This document shows positions 1 to 8,631 of a stretch of 64,000 nucleotides of DNA, piece by piece. The stretch is from Leptodactylus fallax (lineage: Eukaryota; Chordata; Amphibia; Anura; Leptodactylidae): the NCBI GenBank assembly GCA_947044405.1, contig CAMRHE010000169.1:1550501-1614500 (forward strand). The letters are read 5' to 3'. The notes under the pieces are model-generated. The model was not told the origin of the DNA, searched no databases, and was given only the letters and a program-made list of their open reading frames with translations. Both the position numbers and the translations under genes were made by a program. Each line of letters starts with the position of its first letter. Position 1 is the first letter of the stretch.

Positions 1-580
1 GGCCGACAATCTCTCTCCCCATGATTCCAGCCCAAAACATTACTCCACCTCCTCCTTGTTGGCGCCGTAGCCGTGTTTGCATGGGGTGTCCATCAACAAG
101 CCATCCTCCACTCCATCCATCTGGACCATCGAGCGTTGCACAGCACTCATCGGTGAACAAAACAGTTTTGAAGTCAGTCTTCATGTATTGTTTGGCCCAC
201 TGGAGCCGTTTCTGCTTGTGTGCAGTGGATAGAGGAGGTCGACAGGATGGCTAACGCACAGCTGCAAACCTCTGAAGGACCCTGCATCTTGTTGTTCGGG
301 GGCCGTTGGAGGCACCAGCAGCTTCAAAAACTTGTCTGCTGCTATGACAAGGCATTTTTGAAGCTGCTCTTTTAATCTGACGTAATTGCCTGTTGGAAAG
401 AGTCCTCAATTTTCCCTTATCAGCACGCACACGTGTGTGCTGTGAATCAGCTACATACTTCTTGATTGTGCGATGATCACGATGAAGTGTCTTGGCAATG
501 TTGATTGTAGTCATGCTTTGACCTAAACACTCCACAATTTGTTGCTTCTCAGCAGCCGACACATCCTTTTTCTTTCCCAT
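1..580 (-). pseudogene. Tc1-like transposase, N-terminal part, one premature stop
   Basis: Minus-strand reading from the ATG at 580 gives a start MGKKKDVSAAEKQQIV, followed by a helix-turn-helix region and basic residues (roughly residues 10-85). At 251-253 the frame meets TAG, but the same frame continues without a shift to the window edge. There it encodes the catalytic stretch FTDEC, holding the first Asp of the DDE triad, and then a glycine-rich GGGGVMFWAG motif just before position 1. So the copy is broken by one nonsense codon in the visible part. The protein would cut and rejoin DNA at TA sites. The second Asp and the Glu lie outside the window. Whether more lesions exist there is unknown. 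Confidence 0.85.
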
Positions 581-807
581 TTTGGCTGAAAATGTAGGCT
601 TCTTAATAATGTGGGACAGCCTTCTTAAGTAGTCTTGCCTTTAATTGGACACACCTGCCAAACTAATTAGCACAGGTGTCTGCAATTGCTTTCAGTGATA
701 TAAAGAGCCCTGACACACATCACCATCAATGAGTTTAACTGACAAACAAAAAAATTCTTACCTTATCACTCCTAAACACTTTTTGCATAATAATTTGGAA
801 CACAGTG
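1..807 (-). mobile_element. Tc1-type transposon, 5' half, cut by window edge
   Basis: The outer end lies at 807, next to a TA dinucleotide (808-809). Read on the minus strand it begins CACTGTGTTCCAAATTATTA, which I recognise as the terminal type of an abundant vertebrate Tc1-like family. About 225 bp of non-coding leader separates this end from the transposase start at 580. The rest of the element lies beyond position 1, so the second inverted repeat and the third catalytic residue cannot be seen. It is separated from the next transposon by only a short TA-rich tract. Confidence 0.85.
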
Positions 808-813
808 TATATG

Positions 814-850
<37 letters not shown>
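808..850. repeat. (TA)n microsatellite between two transposons
   Basis: An almost uninterrupted TA tract, with one ATGTTA break near the left, joins the end of the first Tc1 element to the start of the next. Both elements use TA as target, so the tract is a natural landing site. It may also have expanded after the insertions. Confidence 0.95.
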
Positions 851-853
<3 letters not shown>

Positions 854-2480
854 TACAGACCAAAAGTTTGGACATGCCTTCTCATTCCAAGAGTTTTCTG
901 TATTTTCACGACTATAAAAATTGTAGATTCACACTGAAGGCATCAAAACTATGAATTAACACATGTGGAATTATATACTTAACAAAAAAGTGTGAAACAA
1001 CTGAAAATATGTCTTATATTCTAGGTTCTTCAAAGTAGCCACCTTTTGCTTTGATTACTGCTTTGCACACTTTTGGCATTCTCTTGATGAGCTTCAAGAG
1101 GTAGTCACCTGAAATGGTCTTCCAACAGTCTTGAAGGAGTTCCCAGAGATGCTTAGCACTTGTTGGCCCTTTTGCCTTCACTCTGCGGTCCAGCTCACCC
1201 CAAACCATCTCGATTGGGTTCAGGTCTGGTGACTGTGGAGGCCAGGTCATCTGGCGTAGCACCCCATCACTCTCCTTCTTGGTCAAATAGCCCTTACACA
1301 GTCTGGAGGTGTGTTTGGGGTCATTGTCCTGTTGAAAAATAAATGATGGTCCAACTAAATGTAAACCGGATGGAATAGCATGCCGCTGCAAGATGCTGTG
1401 GTAACCATGCTGGTTCAGTATTCCTTCAATTTTGAATAAATCCCCAACAGTGTCACCAGCAAAGCACCCCCACACCATCACACCTCCTCCTCCATGCTTC
1501 ACGGTGGGAACCAGGCATGTAGAGTCCATTCGTTCACCTTTTCTGCGTCGCACAAAGACACGGTGGTTGGAACCAAAGATCTCAAATTTGGACTCATCAG
1601 ACCAAAGCACAGATTTCCACAGGTCTAATGTCCATTCCTTGTGTTCTTTAGCCCAAACAAGTCTCTTCTGCTTGTTGCCTGTCCTTAGCAGTGGTTTCCT
1701 AGCAGCTATTTTACCATGAAGGCCTGCTGCACACAGTCTCCTCTTAACAGTTGTTCTAGAGATGTGTCTGCTGCTAGAACTCTGTGTGGTATTGACCTGG
1801 TCTCTTATCTGAGCTGCTGTTAACCTGCGATTTCTGAGGCTGGTGACTCGGATGAACTTATCCTCCGCAGTAGAGGTGACTCTTGGTCTTCCTTTCCTGG
1901 GGCGGTCCTCATGTGAGTCAGTTTCTTTGTAGCGCTTGATGGTTTTGTCCACTGCACTTGGGGACACTTTCAAAGTTTTCCCAATTTTTCGGACTGACTG
2001 ACCTTCATTTCTTAAAGTAATGATGGCCACTTGTTTTTCTTTACTTAGCTGCTTTTTTCTTGCCATAATACAAATTCTAACACTTCATTCAGTAGGACTA
2101 TCAGCTGTGTATCCACCTGACTTCTGAACAACACAACTGATGGTCCCAAACCCATTTATAAGGCAAGAAATCCCACTTATTAAACCTGACAGGGCACACC
2201 TGTGAAGTGAAAACCATTTCAGGTGACTACCTCTTGAAGCTCATCAAGAGAATGCCAAGAGTGTGCAAAGCAGTAATCAAAGCAAAAGGTGGCTACTTTG
2301 AAGAACCTAGGATATAAGACATATTTTCAGTTGTTTCACACTTTTTTGTTAAGTATATAATTCCACATGTGTTAATTCATAGTTTTGATGCCTTCAGTGT
2401 GAATCTACAATTTTTATAGTCATGAAAATACAGAAAACTCTTGGAATGAGAAGGTGTGTCCAAACTTTTGGTCTGTACTG
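851..2480 (-). mobile_element. Complete Tc1-like transposon of DD38E type (Intruder-like)
   Basis: The 1,630-bp element starts CAGTACAGACCAAAAGTTTG at 851 and ends with the reverse complement at 2480. TA flanks it on both sides (849-850, 2481-2482). The inverted repeats are unusually long, about 267 bp each (851-1117 and 2214-2480), and differ at only about five positions plus the outer few bases, so the copy looks young. They reach into the transposase reading frame. One uninterrupted transposase gene fills the interior on the minus strand. The spacing of 38 residues between the second Asp and the Glu matches what I recall for the DD38E 'Intruder' lineage rather than classic DD34E Tc1. That family name is from memory. 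Confidence 0.93.
1014..2066 (-). CDS. Tc1-like transposase, 350 aa, DD38E, apparently intact
   Basis: This is an uninterrupted 350-residue protein, slightly longer than the usual 340 of Tc1 transposases. It starts MARKKQLSKEKQ. Two helix-turn-helix DNA-binding regions cover about residues 5-110, with a GRPR AT-hook-like motif between them (near residue 60). The RNase-H-fold catalytic domain follows: first Asp in LWSDESKFEIF, a glycine-rich GGGGVMVWG motif, second Asp in FQQDNDPKH, and Glu in SPDLNPIE. I count 38 residues between the second Asp and the Glu. The protein ends YFEEPRI, inside the left inverted repeat. No stop or frameshift is visible, so activity is plausible but untested. It would excise and insert its own element at TA sites in the nucleus. 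Confidence 0.93.
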   Translation of the reverse strand: MARKKQLSKEKQVAIITLRNEGQSVRKIGKTLKVSPSAVDKTIKRYKETDSHEDRPRKGRPRVTSTAEDKFIRVTSLRNRRLTAAQIRDQVNTTQSSSSRHISRTTVKRRLCAAGLHGKIAARKPLLRTGNKQKRLVWAKEHKEWTLDLWKSVLWSDESKFEIFGSNHRVFVRRRKGERMDSTCLVPTVKHGGGGVMVWGCFAGDTVGDLFKIEGILNQHGYHSILQRHAIPSGLHLVGPSFIFQQDNDPKHTSRLCKGYLTKKESDGVLRQMTWPPQSPDLNPIEMVWGELDRRVKAKGPTSAKHLWELLQDCWKTISGDYLLKLIKRMPKVCKAVIKAKGGYFEEPRI

Positions 2481-2499
2481 TATATAAACCATTGACAAG

Positions 2500-3060
2500 T
2501 TTGTGTGTTGAAAGCAGGGAAAATAGGCAAGCAAAAGGTTCTGAACACTGAACGAGGATCAAATTGTGATAGCAACATGTGTTTCCAGAACACGGTGTTA
2601 GTACCTACCAAAAGTGGTAAAAGTGCGACAGGATCTTAGGCAACATTGATGCACAGAATGTGTATATGGTAGACAGTTGGATCTGATCAGCTACTTTTCC
2701 ACAAATTGCTAAAAGAGTTGATGCTGACTATGAAAGAAAACCATCAAAAAACATTGCACATTACAGCTTGCTGCTTATGGGGTGGTGTAGCCGCAGACCA
2801 GTCAGGGTGTTTATACTGACCTCTGTCCTACAATGGACAAGTGAGCATTAGAATTGGACCATGAAGCAATGGAATAAGGTGACCTGGTCTGATGAATAAC
2901 ATTTTACTGCATATGAATGGCTGAGTGTGTGTTGGTTACTTGGTGAAGATTGCACTATGGGAAGAAAGCTGGCAGTGTTGTCTACTGGGCAATGTTCTGT
3001 TGGGAACCTTGGTTCCTGGCACAACATCAAAGACCTTGTGCAGCTTGTTTTGGTGGGTCA
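2500..3060 (+). pseudogene. Decayed Tc1-like transposase relic
   Basis: Plus-strand fragments recall a different Tc1-like family. A degraded start region lies near 2505-2570. A middle part around 2720-2830 gives CGCAGACCAGTCAGGG-type coding sequence. At about 2870-2900 the frame reads WNKVTWSDE, then a stop (TAA at 2897) where the catalytic domain should continue. Downstream pieces CTMGR (near 2952) and GSWHN (near 3010) fit the same protein. Several stops and indels break the frame, and no terminal repeats are recognisable. It directly follows the right end of the DD38E element. The family assignment rests on residual motifs only. Confidence 0.75.
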
Positions 3061-3659
3061 GATGTTTTCTCTTTCTAACATATTTTCACACATAGGATCT
3101 CTCTCTAGGTGTAAATTGTTACTGATCTATAATTGGCAAGCAGCCAGATCACTTTCATCTTCTTCAGTACTTATTTCCTAAAAATCCCAATTGTTTGAAA
3201 AAAAATATTAGAGCAGAAAGGAGACCAACATCAGAATTGATTCCTCCTCTGACAAACCTGTTTCCATAGATAACAGTGGGATCAGTTTCCCTAGGGCCTT
3301 TCTGCATCAAGCAAACTGTAAGGAAATGCAACAAGACTGCCAGTCATATGTAAACTAGCCTATTCTATGCAAGTTGTTTTGTAAATATGCAAATGAGGCT
3401 CAAGTGCCATGAGCATGCCAGAACCTCTAAGACTTCTGTATTCAGGTTTGAAATGCAGAGGCTATGAACCCTACTCCTCCCCACTGCACTGAAGTCTCAT
3501 TCGCATATTTCTAAAAACAGTTTTTCCAACGAAATGGTCTTCTGTCTATTGTACTATCTAATGGTATCATGGTCCTCATCGTCCCTTTAGAGTGTAACTT
3601 CCCTTACAATGCACTGAGGCTGATTTGATACCAAGTTTCTAAGTGACAATAGACTCAAT
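3061..3659. other. Unassigned AT-rich sequence
   Basis: I see no gene, RNA or repeat boundary here. Short reading frames are random in composition. Confidence 0.5.
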
Positions 3660-4723
3660 TTAAAGTTTTCCTCCAGTTATTAAAAAAAACTTGGCATAAA
3701 TGAATATTACAGGTGAATATAAGAAAATTTGTAATATATCTTATTAAAGAAATATGTTTTTTTCTCCGCGTTTCAGGCTGAGAAGAAAAGACTGGTAGAA
3801 AAATCACTCAAATAATTGCTGCTGCTACATTCCAGTCTTTAATACTGTTAGGTTGTAGATAAGAGTCTACCAGTGCACAGAATGAGGCAATAAATCATTT
3901 GACTAGCTAACAACAGCCTTGCACTCCCCCTCCCTTCTTCATAAAGTTCTGTGTGTGAAGCTTGATATGGAGATGGAATCTTCTGTAAACAAAGCAGCCA
4001 GAGTAAAGATAAGGAGCAGGAGAACAGCTTAATACTTTCTTATATTCACCCCTACTATTAATTTATGAAAACTTGATTATAACTGGAGGCAGGGTCGGAC
4101 TGGCCCACCGGGGAACCAGTGAATCCACCCATGGGCCCCGAGCCCCGACTATTAGTCCTCATGTCATGGGGCCCGATCGGGATCCTGACCATCCCGATTG
4201 GGCCCCTGACCAGTGGCGTTACGATCGCGGTCGCAGGGGGCGCGACCGCGACCGGACCCGGCAGGGTACGGGGCCCGCGGCCAGCTGGAGTTGGCCGGGG
4301 CCCCGGACCACTATGATAGCGGTCGGGGAAAGCCTGGTTCCCCGACCGCTATACATACTGTTATTGGAAAGGGACCATGGCATATTGCAGGCCCCTTTCC
4401 AATAGATGGCAGGTCAGGGCACCCACGGGAGGTGACTGAAAATAATAAATACATATTCTCACCTCTCCTGGGCACAGCGTCCATTCCGGCGCTCTTCCGT
4501 CATGTGACTGAGCCCTGTGATTAGGCCCCGGCGGTCATATGGGGCGCAACCGCGTAATGACGTTAGTGCGCCCCCACGTGACCACTGAGGCCCAATCACA
4601 GGCCTAAGCAGCGTCGTCGGAAAAGGTCCTGGAGACGACAGGATGGAGGGAGGATGCCAAGGAAAGGTAAGGCAAGGTGAGTATGAGAGTTTGTTATTTT
4701 TAATCACTTCCCCTGGGCCTCCG

Positions 4724-4767
4724 ATTATTATACTCTGGGGTCTGAGGCGACCCCGAAGTATAATAAT
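4724..4767. repeat. Hairpin module inside the hAT-like element
   Basis: The left arm ATTATTATACTCTGGGGTC (4724-4742) pairs with GACCCCGAAGTATAATAAT (4749-4767) around a 6-nt loop, with about one mismatch. A near-identical module, with its GGGCCTC flank, recurs in inverse orientation at 34956-34999. Confidence 0.9.
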
Positions 4768-4800
4768 AGCACTGAAGCGGAGCGGAGGGGACTATTGGGC

Positions 4801-4931
4801 GCATATAATACTGGGTGGGGGCCACTGTGGCGCTTATAATACAGGGTGGCGGCCACTGTGGAGCTTATAATACTGGGTGGGGGCCACTGTGGAGCTTATA
4901 ATACAGGGTGGGGGCCACTGTGGAGCTTATA
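4801..4931. repeat. 31-bp tandem repeat, four units
   Basis: Four consecutive 31-bp units (4801, 4832, 4863, 4894) and a partial fifth share the core TATAATAC(T/A)GGGTGG followed by GGCCACTGTGG. Units alternate ACTGGG and ACAGGG, which suggests duplication of a two-unit block. It lies inside the hAT-like element. Confidence 0.93.
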
Positions 4932-5388
4932 CTCCATACAGTGGCTCCTTCATTTTTTTTTAATTACGCAGGGGCAGGTGAAAAAAACAAAACAAAAAAA
5001 CCCCCCACAAACTTTCTTTCCTGTCCCCAGTGTCTCCCAGAGCAGTTCGGTCCTGCAACTCTGTTGTTTTCTTCCAGCTGACGTTCCCTCTGCACGTGAC
5101 TACCTGTGACGTCATGTGACCCCTGAGGCCAATCAGCGGCCTAAGGGAAGGGACCTGGGACGTCACAGCCAGTAAGGAATTCCGGCAAAAAGAAGACAGC
5201 GGAGCTGCAGGACCGGACCGTGCTGGGAGGACACCAGAGCACCGGCGACAGGTGAGTATGTTTAGCATGTTTTTTTTTTTTTTGGGGGGGGGGGGGTAGG
5301 GGGGATTCACCTCCCCCAGACTAATTATAAAAAAGAAAAAAATTATACTGAACAATCTCTTTAAAGTGTGGTGCATTAGGGGTGTATA

Positions 5389-5808
5389 TTAAAGGGGTTG
5401 TCCAGGCATAATTTGTTATGGTTTATCTTCAGGATAGGCCACAGATACCTGATCTGTAGGGGGCTGACCCCAGACCGATCAGCTGTACGGAGCCACTTCT
5501 GATGCCCGTACTGTACACAATACAGGGCCAGAAGCAGAAAGCTCTGTCCACTGTATAGGGGCTGGGCACCTTCACTGTATTTCAGCACTTATTGAAGTCA
5601 GTAGGAGTTGAGCTGCCGTGACAGCGCCGGGCTGCTATATAGCGGATGGAGCTTTCTGTTTCCGGCCCTTTGTTGTGTACAGAGCAGGTACCGGAAGTGG
5701 CTCCGAACAGCTGATGGGGCCGTATGTCAGCCCTCTACAGATCAGGTATTTATGGCCTATCCTGAGCATAGGCCATAAAAAAGATTAACCCTGGACAACC
5801 CCTTTAAT
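5389..5808. mobile_element. TTAA MITE (AAAGGGGTTGTCCAGG termini)
   Basis: TTAA plus AAAGGGGTTGTCCAGG at 5389 is mirrored by CCTGGACAACCCCTTTAA ending at 5808. The interior is largely self-complementary: 'ggataggcca' near 5432 and 'ggcctatcc' near 5754, 'gatcaggtat' and its inverse. It is non-coding and sits inside the hAT-like element. The termini and target resemble the T2/Kolobok-type MITEs known from frogs. Confidence 0.85.
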
Positions 5809-5980
5809 ATGCCCCACACAGTTTAATGTCCCCCCCACAGGATGTTAGCCCCCATCACTGCTCCCACACAATATAATGACCCCATCACTATTCCCCATAC
5901 AGTATGGGGGACCAGTGAAGAGGCCACTATGTGGGGGGACCAGTGAAGTGACCATCGAAAAATTTGGCCCAGACAACCCC

Positions 5981-6342
5981 TTAAAAGAGATTGTCCATAA
6001 ACTGGAGCGACCACTGTGTCAGCCGCCAGGGAGGTGTAAAAATAAGAAAATTTTTAAAAAAGCATACTCACCTGTCCCCAGCACTTCGTTGTCCCCTGCC
6101 TGTGTCTGTTCGGTCTCATGGCGGCGCCTCATTTCTGGAAATCCTGTACCTAATTGGTCTTAGCGATCACATGAGGTGCAGGACTCCAAGCAAGGAGTCA
6201 CCGGCATGAGACTGAATGGACACTGGCAGCGAACAATGGAGCGCCGGAGACAGGTGAGTATGCTTTTTAATTTACTTATTTTTTACTTTACACCTCCCGT
6301 CAGCTACATGGGTTGCTCCAATTCCTTCGACAACCTCTTTAA
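5981..6342. mobile_element. Second TTAA MITE inside the hAT-like element
   Basis: TTAAAAGAGATTGTCC at 5981 is mirrored by GACAACCTCTTTAA ending at 6342. The interior has inverted blocks GCATACTCACCTGTC (6062) and GACAGGTGAGTATGC (6249). A further left end, TTAAAGGAATTATCC, begins at 6339 and shares the TTAA, followed by a fragment of a related element to about 6650. Confidence 0.8.
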
Positions 6343-6779
6343 AGGAATTATCCATCTTCCTAATATTGATGGCCTGTCCTTAAGATAGGCCATAAATATT
6401 ACATCTACAATGATACAACAGCCAGGACCTCTGCAGATCAGCTTTTCCAGGACAGTGCGGCTACAGGTAAAGGTAACAATTGTAGGAGCCATTCTGTTCA
6501 CTTGCCATACAAGGTGTAGCAGTAGGTTTAGGTAGTGCAGTGGTGCACATAGTATAGTGGGTGAGCAGCATGGCTCCTGGCATGTTATTACCTTTAGCCG
6601 CCCTGTCTCGGTACCGCTGATCTGCAGGGGTTCTGATGGTGGGCCCCTAGAAACAATTCCACTGGTGGGCCCTAGACATCCCAGTCCGACACTGACTGGA
6701 GGTACACTTTAAAATAGAAAGAGATCCTAAAGAACTAACTGAAAACCTAATGTACATTTTATGCATAGGGGCTGCATGT

Positions 6780-6925
6780 TTTTAGCACTGTTTGTGTGAG
6801 TTTCTTCACACACTCCAAACATATATGAGATAGAGAATTTACAGTGAGTCCTACTGGGGACAGTGAGTGCTTACAATGTCAGTAAAGCACTGCAGAAGAA
6901 GTTCACACTATAAAAGCAAGAGAAA
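6780..6925 (+). repeat. LINE/SINE-type 3' tail fragment
   Basis: Segments 'cacactccaaa', 'cagtgagtcctactggggacagtgag' (split, degraded) and 'gtaaagcactgcag' match the tail seen better at 22785-22925. That repeat is widespread in amphibians and fishes. This copy is degraded. Confidence 0.6.
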
Positions 6926-7499
6926 TAAATAGATTTTCCAATCAGTTGTACAAAACAACTGCAGAAAGAATAATGAGTAGAAGATGCAGATGTGGGTGAC
7001 CCCTTACAGGGTATAGAATTGAAGAGTGAATGGGAATATCTGACCCCTACAGTCTGGTCATACAGGAACAGCCGAACAGTGCTGCTCTATGCCATTTCTA
7101 TATCTCCCATTAAGGTGAATGGGAGCTGTGACAATACTGTAGCACATTTAGCTCAGCTGTGCTATGCTGTTTTTGTAGCACCCATTCACCTCTGTGGGAG
7201 AAATAGTATAGAGTAGCATTACTCAGCTGTTTTCTTAAGTCCTAGCCATAGGTGTCTGGATGGAGAAGTTATTCCCATCTTGACAGCGAACTACTAAAAT
7301 GGGAATAGCTCTTTAAAAATAAATCTACTTCCAAATGCTTATAGTGTCATCAATGATCAGACCTGTGATCTTATGTAAAGTAAAATCCAAACCCTTATGA
7401 AAGTTTTCTTTTAAGAGTTTTATAGACTGTTACATGTTCTATCAAAGCAGTGAATCAAAAATGAGCAAGTTAGACCAGTCTTCATTGTTTAGGTAACAT
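6926..7499. other. Unassigned sequence
   Basis: No gene or element boundary was recognised. A 74-codon reading frame at 6992-7216 has no motif and is probably chance. Confidence 0.5.
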
Positions 7500-7502
7500 T
7501 TA

Positions 7503-7820
7503 GGCCAGGGCCCCACATGGCTTTTTCTGTGGCATTTTATAGTCACAGCAAAGTGGATGGGATTCTAGAGAATTCTATGTCCACTTTGCGGTAAAATACG
7601 TGGTGCGGACACGCGGCGATTTCCAAAACCATTGCGTTTTTGGAAATCGCAGCATGTCAATTATATCTACGGAAATGCCGGTGGTTTCCCTATTGATATA
7701 ATTAAAGCATAAAGTTTGCAGAGGAAACCTCTGCGAACTTTCTTTGCAAAGCACTGCGGGAAGAACCGCGATGTGCTGCCGCCGTGGCTTTTTGCTGCAT
7801 TTGCCACGTGGGTCTTAGCC
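7503..7820 (+). mobile_element. Harbinger-like MITE, copy 1 (TTA target duplication)
   Basis: The element starts GGCCAGGGCCCCACATGG and ends with CCACGTGGGTCTTAGCC. TTA is duplicated at 7500-7502 and 7821-7823. Interior landmarks shared with other copies are CAAAGTGGATGGGATTC, the small palindrome around TTTCCAAAACC...GGAAATCGCAGCATG, and AGAGGAAACCTCTGCG. It encodes nothing. The 3-bp TWA target and GG-starting terminal repeats fit PIF/Harbinger. Confidence 0.85.
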
Positions 7821-7823
7821 TTA

Positions 7824-7978
7824 AAGGGGGTTTCTTCTTTTATGTAAATAAACGACATTGTATAAGTAATGAAAAGTTGCTTAAAGTGTACCACTTATTT
7901 CAGGCAACCTTTCAGAATCAAGTGACTTGCGTGTATAACAACAATGCATCTGATATAACATTATTTATGGCCATTACA

Positions 7979-8022
<44 letters not shown>

Positions 8023-8525
8023 TATATGAATTTTTTACCATTTTCCCTAATTGTCAATTTTCTCAGAGCTCAGAAACAGAGTGGATGGAGACCCTTTCTT
8101 ACATACAGTAGCATGGAGGACATTATAGAGAAGCAATGAGCAGTGTAACTTTGAACTCAGCACTGGCGTGAAGCGTTGAAATGCTTACTAGAAGCAGCAA
8201 CAATGTCTCTGTGTTTCTCTCTCACTATCTTTCCCCTCATTCTCCTTCCCCTCTTCTCTTCATAGACTCCTATGGGGCAGCAGCTGTAACCTAATCCCTA
8301 TGTGAATCAAACAAGACAGATTTTATTAGTGAATGAGAGCAAAGTGCGGTGCAGAATACTAAGGGAAAAGAAGAAGTGGCTGGCAGGTGTCAAAAGATTT
8401 TCCATAATAAGATATTGTATATTACCAAGTTTCTTATTTTAGCTTAGGCTATTGATTTATGCAAAGTTAGTTGAAACAACATTGCCCATTTATTATTCAA
8501 GATACCGATAACCCGTCCTGATCAC
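7824..8525. other. Mostly unassigned; contains a (TA)n tract
   Basis: A TA microsatellite occupies about 7980-8027. Around 8395-8475 blocks such as 'ataagatattgtatattaccaag' loosely resemble the TTAA element family at 3660 and 15580. No gene is visible. Confidence 0.5.
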
Positions 8526-8629
8526 TAGAGATGAGCAAATCGAAACTGCAGAAGTGGAATTGGATCCAAATTTCAGGAACTCTTCGATTTGCATGGAATG
8601 CGGATTTCCTGATGATTCGCAGTAACATA
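8526..8629 (+). mobile_element. hAT MITE end (TAGAGATGAGC) interrupted by a Tc1 element
   Basis: TAGAGATGAGCAAATCG at 8526 matches the termini of the hAT MITEs at 13498-14021 and 14603-14942, continuing with CTGCAGAAGTGGAATT. The similarity stops where the Tc1 element begins at 8632. I could not identify its other end beyond 10281. Confidence 0.75.
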
Positions 8630-8631
8630 TA

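Larger units (their letters stand above)
4090..6694. mobile_element. 2.6-kb non-autonomous hAT-like transposon with perfect 8-bp TSD
   Basis: The terminal inverted repeats start CAGGGTCGGACTGG at 4090 and, reading inward from 6694 on the minus strand, CAGTGTCGGACTGG. ACTGGAGG is duplicated exactly at 4082-4089 and 6695-6702. An 8-bp duplication and a CA-type terminus are hallmarks of the hAT superfamily. The 2,605-bp interior encodes no transposase. It is locally very GC- and CpG-rich (4100-4330, 4480-4640), in contrast to the surroundings. It contains a 31-bp tandem repeat, a hairpin at 4724-4767, two TTAA MITEs and a G/T homopolymer block near 5268-5297. It inserted into the right terminal repeat of a TTAA element. 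Confidence 0.85.
3660..6712. mobile_element. TTAA-flanked element interrupted by a hAT-like element
   Basis: The left end has TTAA at 3660-3663 followed by a terminus of the type AAAGTxxxCCTCCAGTTAT. The right end is the inverse, ATAACTGGAGGTACACTTTAA, with TTAA at 6709-6712. About 430 bp of the element lie left of the insertion (3660-4089) and about 10 bp right of it (6703-6712). Relatives sharing the interior 'gaggtgaatataagaa' block occur at 26727-27320 and, without a clear left end, at 15580-16020. TTAA targets are typical of Kolobok/T2-type and piggyBac-type elements. No protein is encoded, so it is non-autonomous. Confidence 0.75.

Noticed and set aside
4073..4524. Overlapping Arg/Gly/Pro-rich frames as a CpG-island gene
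   Set aside because: They lie inside the GC-rich part of the hAT-like element, which has exact target duplications. The open frames are a by-product of GC content.
4960..5376. 138-codon minus-strand frame
   Set aside because: It crosses homopolymer runs and repeat modules inside the hAT-like element, and has no known domain.
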